DNA of 64,000 nucleotides from NCBI GenBank assembly GCA_034769895.1, contig CM068374.1, positions 353,138,302 to 353,202,301 on the forward strand, written 5' to 3'. Of this stretch, positions 32,881 through 43,319 are shown one piece after another. The notes below the pieces were generated by a model, which worked only from the letters and a program-made list of their open reading frames with translations, made no database searches and was not told the origin of the DNA. The translations under genes and the position numbers were made by a program. Positions within the stretch are counted from its first letter, which is position 1; the number at the start of each line of letters is the position of its first letter. This DNA is from Magicicada septendecula. Lineage: Eukaryota; Arthropoda; Insecta; Hemiptera; Cicadidae.

Positions 32881-33860
32881 TAACACATTCCAAGTATGAA
32901 AAGCTAACTGCGAGTTGGTGAGATGGGATAACCTAATAACGAAATAATCACACCTTTACACAACACGAGATTCACCAAAAACACTGTTAAACCAGACACT
33001 TGTGAACTTTAACAAAACTTTATTCAACAACATTGTGGACATAAAATTATTAAAACACTATTTAATTTAAAGAAATTAGTCGAAGCAGATTTTTGGGCCA
33101 CTTAGATATAAGCCGACGGCCATTTTGAATGACAAATTCCGCCATTTCGATTGACATTTGGAACAGAACAGAGAATCGTAATACCTTTTAACTTAAACAT
33201 TATTTTAATTTTATTAGTTATTAAGAATGTTGATTAACCAATTGTAATGTACTGTATTTTATCCTGAAGCATTTTCCGATCTTTCCTAACAGCTCAAGGA
33301 ATCCACTACCTGATAATGAAATAACATTATTATTTATTTTAAGCATTTTTGTTCGAGTCGAGTTTGGTGAGCGAGTCGATACGGCCAATATCCCGTTCGA
33401 CTCACGAACCGATAAACCGATCCAGGTTTTAACATTGTCAAATAAACTAATTTGTTAACCGAAAAAGCATTTTAATTTTTGAGAGTGAATTAAGATAAAG
33501 GATTTTCAGGTGACAAGGAAGAAAAGAAATACGACGAGAGTGAAGAACATTCAGAAATTAGTAGACAAAACCAGATAACCTACAAGACTGAGTCGAATCA
33601 GTAATCGATTGTGCAAAAACAACACAATCTATTCTACTTTAAAGATCAATTATTTTGGCAACATTTTCAAAACAGTACGGGCGCGAACACCATTCTAATA
33701 ACCGTAACTCGGTGACGACCTGTCATTGCCTGATCATTCTTTTTAATTAAAATAACTAAATAAATAAAATCAAATAATAAAAATAATTCAATAAATAATA
33801 AATTCATTTCAAATTAATAAATTTCAAAGAAGACAAGATTCACGTTAACAGAAACATTAC
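32880..33860. other. intergenic, possible LTR upstream of 33869
   Basis: No coding motif. The sequence just before the primer-binding-like site ends acttaaca, which would suit an LTR 3' end, but I could not find the LTR start. Confidence 0.35.
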
Positions 33861-33868
33861 TTAACAGA

Positions 33869-33888
33869 TTGGCACCGCAACTTGGGGC
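33869..33888 (+). other. retrotransposon primer-binding-site-like sequence
   Basis: TTGGCACCGCAACTTGGGGC follows acttaaca plus gat. It resembles the primer-binding leader of Gypsy/BEL elements, which starts TGG and runs on as C-A-A-C-x-T-G-G-G-G-C. No gag follows, so only a stub is present. Confidence 0.4.
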
Positions 33889-34170
33889 TTTCACGGACCA
33901 CATCAAATGGTATCTTACAACGTATGTGAAGGAAGCTCCAACAAAGTCATTTCTAGGAGGCCACCTATTTTGTATTATCACTCTAGTGCATTGTTGTAAT
34001 ACTGCATTTGTAATACTGTGATAAAATAAGAATTAAAAAAATGTCTAAAAAGCTGTTTGCTTCCTTGTGCAGTGCGTACCACACATTAGGAGAAAATCCC
34101 CTCCACAGAGGGTTTGAACTTTGAAGAGTTCAATTTTAATTGTATGAAGTTATTATAAATATTCCATTTA

Positions 34171-34974
34171 AACGAGGATTGTTCAATAGAAACACGTTTG
34201 ATCTGCGCAGCCGTGGCTTCGACGCCATGGCAACGAAATTCATTTGTTTATATTGTCTCTTTAAGTATACTAGTGACGCATCTGTCAAAAATGTTTGCAG
34301 TTTGCTCTTTTCTAAGCGTTGTGACTGGGTTGAAAAATGGCATCTATGATAGAAAATCCATCCAAAGATAATCTGCGTGCCGTTATTCAGTTTTTGGCTG
34401 CTGAGGGGCGTCACCCAATGGAAATTTATGTGAGAATGAAACTTGTATATGGTGACTATAGGTATTCTCATATGGCAGTGGTTGAATAGTGCAATAAATA
34501 TCGACAAGAAAGAGAATCCACTAAAGATTTGGCCTGTCCCGAAGGCCAGCATCGATACGGGTCAGCATCAAGAATAAACGTCCCGGGAAGCTCACAAATG
34601 ATAGAAGCTCACAAGCTCATTCTTCTGCATGATAGTGCTTGTAGCCCGGACGATTCAAGATCTGCTTGGTCGTATGAAGTGGGAAGTCTTACAACATCCA
34701 CCTTACAGTCCCGACTTGTCCCCGTGCGATTATCATGTTTTTGGCCTGTTAAAGAAATCACTAAAAGGACAGCGGTCCAAATCGGACGCTGTGGTAGAGT
34801 TTGCTGTTAGCGAATGGTTCCGCAAACAGCCGCAAGAATTTTACCAGCAGGGAATCTACAGATAGTGCAAGAGTGGGACTCATGTCTTAATGTTAATGGA
34901 GACTTATTTTAGAATTGTTGAATAAAAAATGCTTGACAGCCTCTAAACGTGTTTCTATTGAACAATCCTCGTAA
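34171..34974 (+). mobile_element. internally deleted mariner with terminal inverted repeats
   Basis: The left end (cgaggattgttcaatagaaa, then cacgttt, 34173-34199) is repeated inverted at the right end (34946-34972). The element is flanked by TA at 34169-34170 and 34975-34976, as mariner requires; the outermost 2-3 bases differ between ends. Length is 804 bp against about 1.3 kb for a full element. Confidence 0.9.
34337..34890 (+). pseudogene. mariner transposase, deleted and frameshifted
   Basis: The ATG at 34337 begins an N-terminal mariner region: AVIQFLAAEGRHPMEIYVRM, then KLVYGDYRYSHMAVVE and a stop. A degenerate linker follows. After an internal deletion that removes the first catalytic Asp block, the protein resumes with LILLHDSA (a changed H-D-N box), RTIQDLLGRMKWEVLQHPPY, SPDLSPCDYHVFGLLKKSLK with the third catalytic Asp, and EWFRKQPQEFYQQGIYR. 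At least two frame changes are needed to read it. The enclosing inverted repeats are well preserved, so it could still have been moved in trans by a related transposase. Confidence 0.92.
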
Positions 34975-34979
34975 TAAAG

Positions 34980-35769
34980 TATGGTTGCCATCTGTTAAAA
35001 TGAACTCGCAGGACAGTCGGTTTAAAAAACTGAGACAATCTCGGACATGAAACCCTCATATCGAGAAAAATCCGACACTCTGATGTGATGTGTCATAAGC
35101 ATGATGTCATTCATAATACAATTACTACGTCGTTGAGAAAAGTAAAACGATTTTCTAAATGACTTCGGGTTGAAAAGATATTTAATTTTTAGTTTATAAC
35201 ATATACTTGTCACTTATTAATAATAAAAATGTTTTTTTTTCAGTGGCAGAGGGTACTTGCTGTTGTGCTGGATTTCTCAATTTTCATTAATCAAGTACTT
35301 TTTTAAAGTAAATATATAGTTTTGACAGTGCATCGTTAAACAAGGATTTTCTCTTAGAATTTTGTAATTACTAAAGAAAATATTAAATTGCTAAAATTAA
35401 GGAACATGACATTAAGTTAAGCTCCCAAATCTTTTAATAAACAGGATAAATTGTCTAACTGCGTGTAGTTATTATAAATTGACTGTGTATAATTCATACT
35501 AACCGATCAGCATATTCACGGCTGCCAGATCCTTACCGCCCATTTTCATCTTGTTGCCTTTGTTATAGCTTTCTTATCGTCTTTTCCATAATTTTGTTCT
35601 CGGGCCGATCGTTACATTTTTCGAATTGAGTTTAAGTGGAGTGTAGCCTGGATGGCTACAGGCTTCATATTGAATTTGAAAGCTACAGCAAAGAGTATGA
35701 GAGAATGGAATCTTAGAAAAGATTGGGACCCTTGACGATTGTGAGAGCACAGCTGAAGATGAAAATATC
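34980..35769. other. intergenic, nothing recognised
   Basis: AT-rich sequence between the mariner and repeat copy B. No motif noted. Confidence 0.45.
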
Positions 35770-36489
35770 GGTATGGAGAACCATACATGATTTCCATGTT
35801 CTAAGATTTATGTTAAAAACCTTTTTCGAAATGAAACGTTTCCATAAAAACTACTTCCTTCTTCAGCCTTAACTACAGTACCGTGGTCACTAACGTATAC
35901 CACCTCACGTTAGCGCACTCGATTTTCACTGATGATGGCAGTCGGTGGCATTGCCGAAACGTCTAGTTTTTAGGAGAAGATTTACCACTGCCAAACAACC
36001 CGGGAAGGAATTTTAACAAAACCACTTCTTTGTTTCCGATAACGTAGTACACATATAAAAAATGATCCCCTCCCCCTTCAACTAGCCTTTTCATTTATAG
36101 GTATTTCATCTACCTTTCTACAGTGGATTATTATGACTTTCTTTTCAGGATACTTTATTTATCAAAATTAAATACTTTATTCTTGTTAAAACATAAAACG
36201 TTGCAGGTAAACTACTCCTTCCCCTTAACCGATCTTCACCAAAACCAGTAGACCCTGAGTCCACTACAACTCAGGCACATATGCAAAAAATTATTTGATT
36301 CTGTTTGAATTTGCGGCAGTTATCGTTCGCCGTAGAAAAAATTCTACACACGCGCGCGCGCGCACACACACTTTTCGGAAAATGACTTTTCTTCATGTTT
36401 TGAGGGTTGTACAATCAGAATCAGCCCTTATCTTGAACACGTTTTTTTCGCCATCACTATACTTCCATTTCCTTATGGAACATGGAAGT
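35770..36489 (+). repeat. microsatellite-bearing repeat family, copy B (with extra module)
   Basis: It has the same 5' hairpin start (GTATGG-AGAA-CCATAC) and the same 3' palindromic end (CTTCCATTTCCTTATGGAAC, then ATGGAAGT) as copy A. The internal microsatellite is cacacgcgcgcgcgcgcaca-like at 36346-36371. Unlike copies A and G it holds a ~160-bp module at about 35855-36030. Confidence 0.85.
35855..36030 (+). repeat. inserted module with hammerhead-like motif
   Basis: The module contains CTGATGATGGCAGTCGGTGG, then CATTGCCGAAACGTC. The first seven bases match the hammerhead core CUGAUGA, GGCA/TGCC can pair as stem II, and GAAAC follows. There is one extra T between the core and the stem. Such motifs are known from Penelope-like elements and related retrozymes. 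The edges (aaactacttc and aaccacttc) suggest a target duplication, and a joined edge without module exists at 10950-11006. Confidence 0.5.
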
Positions 36490-37410
36490 AAAAGGACTTC
36501 ACATCGTGCAATAACAGCAAATTGATATTAACTAAGCACACATTACCAGTGACCGAAATCGTCACTCGGTAGTAGCGGTACTTGCAATTGTTTAGCGGGC
36601 AATTAGCACATCGGCCAGTCGGTAACTGTCATGTGGCGTGCGAAGAGAAAACAGATTAAATAACCATTTACATGGCTCGAGTGCGCCAATTATCGCTTGG
36701 TAATTGACACACGTTCTCTTTAAACGGTTAGCAGCGTTCGTTCCCTTTAAAAACGTGCTGGTGCTGGTGTCACTGCAAGCGTAATGAGACGACAGTACAA
36801 TGTACAATACAGAACAACAGTCTCGAACTTGTGGCCCCCAGGCCTCCGTGACTTTCTCTTTGGCTCGTCAGAAAGGGGCGGTGTTTCATTTCGCAAACAA
36901 AGACTGTCCGAAGAGGAAAAAAGAAGAGTTCGTGGCAAGTTAGAATTACAATCATCCGAAGTTGAAATGTGATCATACGAGATTCGTCTAAACAGTAAAT
37001 AGATTAATTATATAAAATTATTATTGACTCAGTAACTACAAAATAATTTTATTTACTTCAATTTATTTCTCTTGGGAAGTCATACATTTGCGAAGGCAGT
37101 GTTTCCATTGACTACAATAGTGCACGAAGTCTCAGCTGGCAGTGCCTTTAGCATCTTTAGTCCCCACGCTGAGTATTTTGTGTTCCACTCTTCAAGTTGC
37201 TGATCGTACTTACAAATTCGTTATTCATTATTCGTTAACGAATTTTTTATAGAAGTCAATTCATTTTCATGTGCTTAACAAGATAAACAACACAAATCTC
37301 TTCAGTTGTTCTTCTGAACATTTTATTGGAACCATTTTTGCCGCAGATTTTGCGCATGTTCATATCATATCGTGCGTCAACATTTCATTACAGTCCGATA
37401 ATTTAAGTTT
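36490..37410. other. intergenic, nothing recognised
   Basis: Mixed composition, no family motif. Open frames on both strands at 36600-36980 have no recognisable domain. Confidence 0.45.
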
Positions 37411-37596
37411 TTGGAAACATTATTTGCCGCGCTGTTAGGACGCGGTCTACTGTTTGTGTGGACCCACACCATCGGAGGCCAGATTCAGTGTCTGAAACGA
37501 AACAGTTGGCACGGTGTCCGTGAGATGGCCTCCGGTGGTGTGGGTCCACACAAACAGTAGACCGCGTCCTAACAGCGCGGCAAATAAGGTTTCCAA
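37411..37596. repeat. near-perfect 71-bp inverted repeat (hairpin locus)
   Basis: The left arm 37411-37481 and right arm 37526-37596 pair at 69 of 71 positions, with a 44-base loop (37482-37525). The arms are GC-richer than their surroundings (ccgcgctgttaggacgcggt, ctactgtttgtgtggaccca). A transcript would fold into a 71-bp duplex. I found no protein and no other copy of the arms in the window. It could be a foldback element or a hairpin-RNA locus. Confidence 0.95.
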
Positions 37597-37737
37597 CTAT
37601 GTTAACGCCGGCCGTGAAAGCCGTAGGAATTTAAATTTTGTCGTAACTAAAATCATTCTTACCATCAAACGAGGAACAGGCTTGATGAAAGGTTCCGGTA
37701 CATGTTCGTGAGTTCGTGCTGTCGGTTTACACGATCT

Positions 37738-37800
37738 GAGAAACTACCCCTCAGCCGACGTGCGAATTGAGAAACATGAGATCCATTTGTTTAGTCAGAG
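37738..37800 (+). repeat. outer inverted repeat, left copy
   Basis: gaaactacccctcagccgac, then tgcgaattgagaaacatgag matches, in reverse orientation, 40260-40335. Both lie outside the direct repeats at 38045 and 39884. Confidence 0.7.
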
Positions 37801-38044
37801 CGTCTAATCCTCCTAACCCGCCTAAACTGGCAAGACCTGTTGGAAATTGTATATGGCATGGATATTAGTCGGGGTATTATAGAATAAGGGAACTTAGTAA
37901 TTAATAATTTACGTTTCTTACAAAAGACAAATCACAGAAGGTTTACTAATTATAATATTTTGATTACAGCTAACTAAACTCTAAGGCAACGTATAATTAT
38001 AAAATTTGCCATAAATTGCTCAAAATGTATATGGATCTGTACAT

Positions 38045-38312
38045 GGATGTCATCAAGCATTACATCTCTCATCTTCCCAGACCTTTACTTCCTTCCACAG
38101 TTCCCTTATTTGCAGACAGTTTCTACACAGTATTGTATGTGCCCCAACTAACAAGATGCTTCTCTGGATCAACCGTACTTGAGAGAGCATAGGTCAGTGG
38201 GGCTAAGGATACCACAAGGCTATTTAATGCGGCGGTTTTTTTTTCGCTTCGGCGTCTTACGCATTGACGTCGATAAGCTCGTCAGCCTTTGTGAATAGTT
38301 TCCCACTCGAAG
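38045..38312 (+). repeat. 268-bp direct repeat, left copy
   Basis: Contains cagacagtttctacacagta, ctctggatcaaccgtacttg and agagagcataggtcagtggg, ending tttcccactcgaag. The right copy is at 39884-40154. No coding motif was recognised. Confidence 0.93.
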
Positions 38313-38324
38313 AACCAGAGACTA

Positions 38325-38835
38325 AACGACAATCCTCCGAAATCACGAAAATCCAAGCAGACTGTATTGGCTTGAAAAATCATGGCTACAGTCTCCTGGG
38401 ATAGGAAAGCCATTCTTTTGGTTGCCTTCCTCCCAAATGAATGGCGGTAAACGCGGACGTGCACGTGAAACACTCGCTAAGGTTCGGCAGGACATTCAAA
38501 ACCGCCGCCATGGATTGCTTTCAAGTGGCGTCTGCTTCCTTCATGACAACGCTCGACCACACACTGCGGCAAGGACTTGGTTGAACAGACGTGCGGTAGA
38601 TACCTTAATAAACTGGTGCTACGTCTGAACAAGTGTTTGGATCTTAATGGTGATTACGTAGAAAAGTAGAGCACGTTATAGTTTGCGTATACATTGGTAA
38701 CTGTCGCTACTTGGTGGAACAGACGGGCGGTAGATATCTTAATCACGGTATAAATAAACTGGTCCCACGTCTGAAAAAGTGTTTGGATCTTAATGGTGAT
38801 TACGTAGAAAAGTAGAGCACAATATAGTTTGTGTT
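38325..38835 (+). pseudogene. mariner transposase fragments with a duplicated 3' end
   Basis: The first piece reads KIMATVSWDRKAILLVAFLP (near 38377-38437), the mariner block between the first and second catalytic Asp residues. In another frame come RQDIQNRRHGLLSSGVCFL and HDNARPHTAARTW with the second catalytic Asp (near 38540). After a deletion, the C-terminus follows (RAVDTL…NKLVPRL-KKCLDLNGDYVEK). That terminal ~110 bp is present twice, at about 38578-38680 and 38712-38830, the second copy being better preserved. The first and third catalytic Asp residues are missing. It is a different mariner lineage from those at 0.9 and 34 kb (GDYVEK ending). It starts 13 bp after the left direct repeat. 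Confidence 0.85.
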
Positions 38836-38839
38836 ACAT

Positions 38840-39279
38840 TTGTAATTTTATTTATCAAATAAATTTCCTTGGCTGTGTAGCAAAACGGTTCGTACTTAAG
38901 AAACGGCCCTCGTAGTATCACATCACAAATCACAAAAGAGAGGGTGATAGAGAAAGGGGTGGGCGGAGAGTGAGAGAGACGTTCAAGGTGACACATTTTA
39001 GAAGTAAACGTACGCAACAAAAGTATACAAATTCTGTTTCTCGGTATCACTGCCTTCCTAGAGGTAAGTTTATCAATTCGCGTGTTCGGACTAGCGAACT
39101 ATTTTCCATCCTTTCTTACAGTCATAAAATGTTTCTCAATTCAAGCTCGCCCCGTACTGTGCTTGGTAATCTGTGAAGGGGGGGGGGGGTCCACGGCTTC
39201 GCGGCCATCCAAAAATGCTTTATACTACTAAAACTGAGCTCGGGACATGACTTTATCACCGTAAGTTTGTTTATAATAT
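38840..39279. other. intergenic inside the composite; G13 run near 39179
   Basis: No gene. The string tttctcaattcaagctcgcc near 39131 followed by a G run resembles the right outer inverted repeat (tttctcaattcgagtgcggc plus G run at 40292), so a third partial copy may be here. Confidence 0.4.
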
Positions 39280-39725
39280 TGTAGCGAGAATCTTGTCGAA
39301 CAGCCCAGAACATTCTCCACCCCCCTTCAAGTGTGGGAGGTGTTGCCTCGGTTAAGGCCGCTTACGTGTAGGTTCCAGTGTATTCAGGAACACTTCAGAT
39401 ACGCATCAAGTGGCGTGAAGTGAGGATGGAAGATTTCTAGAAGACGTGGACTACCTATAAAAAGCCACATCAGCCGGCGTCAGTTCAGTGGTGTTGAGCG
39501 ATTTCTTTAGCGCGGATCGAGTGTTTGTAGCGAAGTGGTGCGGAATTCTTTATAGTTGACATTATTATTGCGTGTGAACAATTTTTACTTGAATTGTTGT
39601 AAGAGATTATCTTGTTGATTACAAATTATTAATTGTGATTAATTAAAGCTGGTTATTAGTGATTTCATTGGTGTATTGCATTTTTTCCACTGCACCATAC
39701 GACGATCAGTTAGACCGTCGTAACA
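39280..39725 (+). mobile_element. solo LTR, copy 3, TSD ATAT
   Basis: This 446-bp LTR begins TGTAGCGAGAATC and ends CCGTCGTAACA. It is flanked by ATAT at 39276-39279 and 39726-39729. TATAAAAA is at 39456-39463 and TCAGTTCAGT at 39480-39489. The R/U5 half matches 17260-17505 and 26100-26350; the half upstream of the TATA box does not. ACGACG (39703-39708 region) and CGTCGT near the 3' end can pair. Confidence 0.93.
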
Positions 39726-39883
39726 ATATGTTGAATGTTTATGCCGCACTGTTTTGAAGTTTGATAAAAAATGTGATTCGCTTTCTTTAGTAAAAGCGTG
39801 TTACAATAGTTTCAGCTGGGTCATCCCTATTTTTTTGTCGATCCTGTGCGTGTATCTTCATCTGACTGTAGCTCGTTCCGCTT

Positions 39884-40154
39884 CGGATATCATTAAGCAT
39901 TACAGCCTCTCATCGTCCTTCCCCCTCCTTTACTTCCTTCCATCTTTCCCTTATCTGCAGACAGTTTCTACGCAGTATTGTGTGTGCCCCAACCAAGATC
40001 CTTCTCTGGATCAACCGTACTTGAGAGAGCATAGGTCAGTGGGGCTAAGGATAGCACAAGGCTATTTAATGCGGTGGTTTCCCTTTCCCTTCAGCATCTT
40101 ACGCATTGACCTCGGTAAGCTCGTCTGCCTTTGTGAATAGTTTCCCACTCGAAG
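39884..40154 (+). repeat. 271-bp direct repeat, right copy
   Basis: Partner of 38045-38312 at roughly 85-90% identity by eye, with the same borders (…attaagcattacag to tttcccactcgaag). Confidence 0.93.
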
Positions 40155-40259
40155 GAGAAGAGAATTTTACTCAAAAGCAGAGAATATTTGGAATTTGTGT
40201 GTTTATTATAATTTCGTGTGCTTCACAATTGTTAACTGATTAAAAAAAAGTAGAATAAC

Positions 40260-40335
40260 TTTGATCTGATTAGACAACTGGACGACCTCATATTTCTCAA
40301 TTCGAGTGCGGCTGACGGGGGGGGGGGTAGTTTCC
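40260..40335 (-). repeat. outer inverted repeat, right copy
   Basis: Reversed, it reads aaactacc(C)n, gtcagccgcactcgaattga, then gaaatatgagg, matching 37738-37800. A run of G bases (40317-40327) extends it relative to the left copy. Confidence 0.7.
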
Positions 40336-40339
40336 GACA

Positions 40340-41621
40340 ACTTCTTCCTTATAAGTTGTTGCCACTTGATAGAAGTGGATCTTCTTATCCCGGGAGATAC
40401 CCGGTCCCGTTAAACAAACGTTCCCTCCCCTTTACGTCGACAAGCTGAACATCAGGTTTTTCACTTCTACAAATGTAGGACCATAATGGCATTTCGTAGA
40501 CTCTCCAGCTGTTTGGGAGACAGGAAAATGTGATTATATAACGTCGGATAATATTACTGAGCTCACAATAATATTTTTGTGAAACGAGAGAAAACAAACA
40601 CCAAATCTGTGATTCAGCAAACCTGATAAGGTAAAGAAGATGAGAATTTGGTACTTTCCCATTATCCGTACCCGCAGTACAGTTTCGATATTCCGGCTAT
40701 GCATACTCGGTATCGATATGCAGTGAATGTCGCTTGTACGTTTGGTAAAACAATGGAAAAGCTGTCAACGACTTATTTTACCTAATTAAATAGTTTGTTT
40801 TTTATCGTAATCGCTTTTTTGTCACTTAGCTACTATGCGAAGCATTTCAAACAGTATTTTGGTTAAACCTGAATTACTGACGACATATATGGTATTGTTA
40901 GGTTAACACACAAACTGAAGCAAACACGCAGATAACAATGGACTTAAAAAATTATACTCTCTTTTTGTTTACAATTCACAAAAAAAAAAAAACAGTTCGA
41001 AGTAAAGTGAATTACTTGCAAGTTCGTATCGTATCGCAGTTCGTAAGTTGCAAGTTGCTGGAGTCGTATGTGGAACAGAAATCACATTCTACTTTACAAA
41101 TTAAATTTTTTTCTTGCTGAAACGTTTTACTTGATTTTGACATTGTGCGTCCTCACATACATTTCCGGTGTTATCGGTATCTTCTTTATACAGTATACTT
41201 GTCTAGTACTCTAGACTAACAGCTGTAGCTGCAGTCATATGATATGGTAGCAGCACTGCTGATCGGGGAAGTACCTTTTCATGAATGTATACAAACCCAA
41301 TACTTATCACCTGTTGTAGTGTCGGTCTCGCAGTGTCACCACAGCGTGGGAAAAATGCAGGCTTATTACTTATTAAAGAAGCGTCGTATATTTTGTTTCT
41401 ACCGAACCACACAATAAACGTTTTTTTTTTTAGAAAAGCATGGCCAAATACCCAGCCAGAATATGCAGTGTCGTTAATTTTTAGCATTTATTTCGTGAAT
41501 GCTCTAGAAGTTCATTTAGCATATACCAAGAATAAAAACGTGTATTTAAAAAATAAAAAGAAAACTGGCTATTAGATTTACGTAAAGTGGAAGAATTACC
41601 GAGCATTCAAGGACAGCAATG
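40340..41621. other. intergenic, nothing recognised
   Basis: No family motif. Two short poly(A) and poly(T) tracts (40980, 41420) are the only features noted. Confidence 0.45.
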
Positions 41622-42687
41622 TCCAGGGGCAGTGGCGTACGCAGGGGGGGCTCGGGAGGCTGAAGCCCCCCAACCTCAAAAATGTAATATGCACTTCCTT
41701 AATTTACTTAGGTCTCGTTTAAAATTACAAATTGGCATATCTCGGCGGATTTGGACGGCGATATAAATACTAACAAAATAAGTAGTTTATAATAACAATT
41801 ATTACTTCAGTTATAATTTATAGTTCATTGAGCGGTGTATTACGCTGAGCGTAACATTCAGTAAGCTACCCGTTTTCTCTCGCTCTCGCTCTCATTTGAC
41901 GGCGCGGAGGCGCAGCCACACGCACGTCAACCAGTGACGTGCCACCGGCCACTACTACCAGTGTACCCTAAGAATTTTTACTAAATAATGTTTTTATGAA
42001 ACTTAAATAAGTATATAAACCTTTTTCATAAAAATATTATTTAGTACTTAAATATTTATGTAGTTAAATTTAGTAGTTAAATTCAGCACTTTTTTATATC
42101 AGTCGATAAATAAAACGAAAATTTTAATAATGTTCCTAATTTGATATCTTGAATAATGCCGCTATAATAATGAAAAAATTACTTTAAAAACACTTTACAT
42201 TTATACGAAATTTTTTGATAATTTTTTTACTTAAAAAAATAGAATCGTTATATATATTATTATAAAATAATTAATTTCTAGAAACAATAATATTTTATTT
42301 AAAATGTATCGTATTTTCCGAACGTATAAACATAACTAACCTACCTACCAAATCCTGCACGCCTGCCTGCGGCGTGCAGGCCCTTCGAAGCATGCACGCA
42401 CTCCACAGCGTGCGTGTAAAATTTCGAGTTTCACGCATTCTCGTGCGAACAGAAATTCGCTGCACGAGCGCCACGGGTGAGAGGTAGTCTCTACAAGCTT
42501 CCACATATTTTCTATTTTCTGCAGTGATCGGAGGTAGTCGTTCAGGAGATACTTACACCACTCGTACACACGTTGCTGTCATCATCCGCCATTGTCGCGT
42601 TTGTGTTTGTTTGGCAGTACGGTATTTATTAAATTCGCCGTTTTTGTAGTTTTATTAGTGATTATTTGATTGTTTGTTACATCTAAG

Positions 42688-43053
42688 ATGGAGACTAATA
42701 AGTCCAAACTTGATGACAACACAAAAGTACCAAAAAGGAAAGTCAGAACTTTGGGTTTCTTTGTAACAAAAACTAAATTAGCGAAGTGTGATACTGTAGC
42801 AGAAAGGCCTACATGTTCTTTGCCAACTTCTACATCGTCTCAGCAAGATACTTGTGTTAGTGAGTCTTGTAGCAATAACAACAATGTTTCCGGGCTTGTT
42901 TCTGAATTCCCTGAAAATAGTGAAACTATAATTCCTGGCTGTTCTGTCACAAATGTTCTTTCACAAAACGAGTCTTCATTATTACGTAAAATAACAGACA
43001 TTAGTAATTTATTATTACAATATAAATCTCAAATTGATGGTAACCTGAAGTAG
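42688..43053 (+). pseudogene. hAT transposase N-terminal part
   Basis: The frame begins at ATG 42688 (METNKSKLDDNTK) and runs 121 codons. It carries KRKVRTLGFFVTKTKLAK, which resembles the short K-x-x-x-L-x-x-F-F basic start of ZMYM1-like hAT transposases. A serine/asparagine-rich linker follows (SLPTSTSSQQD, SCSNNNNVS), and a helical end (SSLLRKITDISNLLLQYKSQ). No zinc finger or catalytic Asp is visible. A slightly upstream ATG at 42670 exists, but the 42688 start has the better context. The 5' side (42560-42687) has no TATA box that I can see. The rest of the transposase is separate, at 43160 and 45595. Confidence 0.6.
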
Positions 43054-43121
43054 ACCTATGCCGTTATTTGTAAAAATTACACTGAAAGTATGGCTGACCA
43101 AAATTTCCTGTAAAAAAGAAG

Positions 43122-43307
43122 GTGCAATTATGCAATCATTCCAGTATTCTTGTTATCACATATCAATCACATAGAGCAAATGCTGGCCAGGAATTGCGGG
43201 TGAAACAACTCTGCAAGCTAAATTTATATATTCCTTTTGTTGATCATTGCGTTGTTGAATTTTATCAAACTCGTTTCGGACCTGAGTTTGTAACAACCAA
43301 GAATTAA
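43122..43307 (+). pseudogene. hAT transposase middle fragment
   Basis: A 61-codon frame includes HRANAGQELRVKQLCKLNLY then IPFVDHCVVEFYQTRFGPEF. The pattern V/L-Y-I-P-F-x-D-H-x-x-x-E-L/F-x-x-R-F is found in the middle-to-late part of ZMYM1-like hAT transposases. It is preceded by only a short gap after the N-terminal piece, so most of the region in between (the DUF4371-like part) is missing. Confidence 0.6.
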
Positions 43308-43319
43308 AATTTTTTAATA

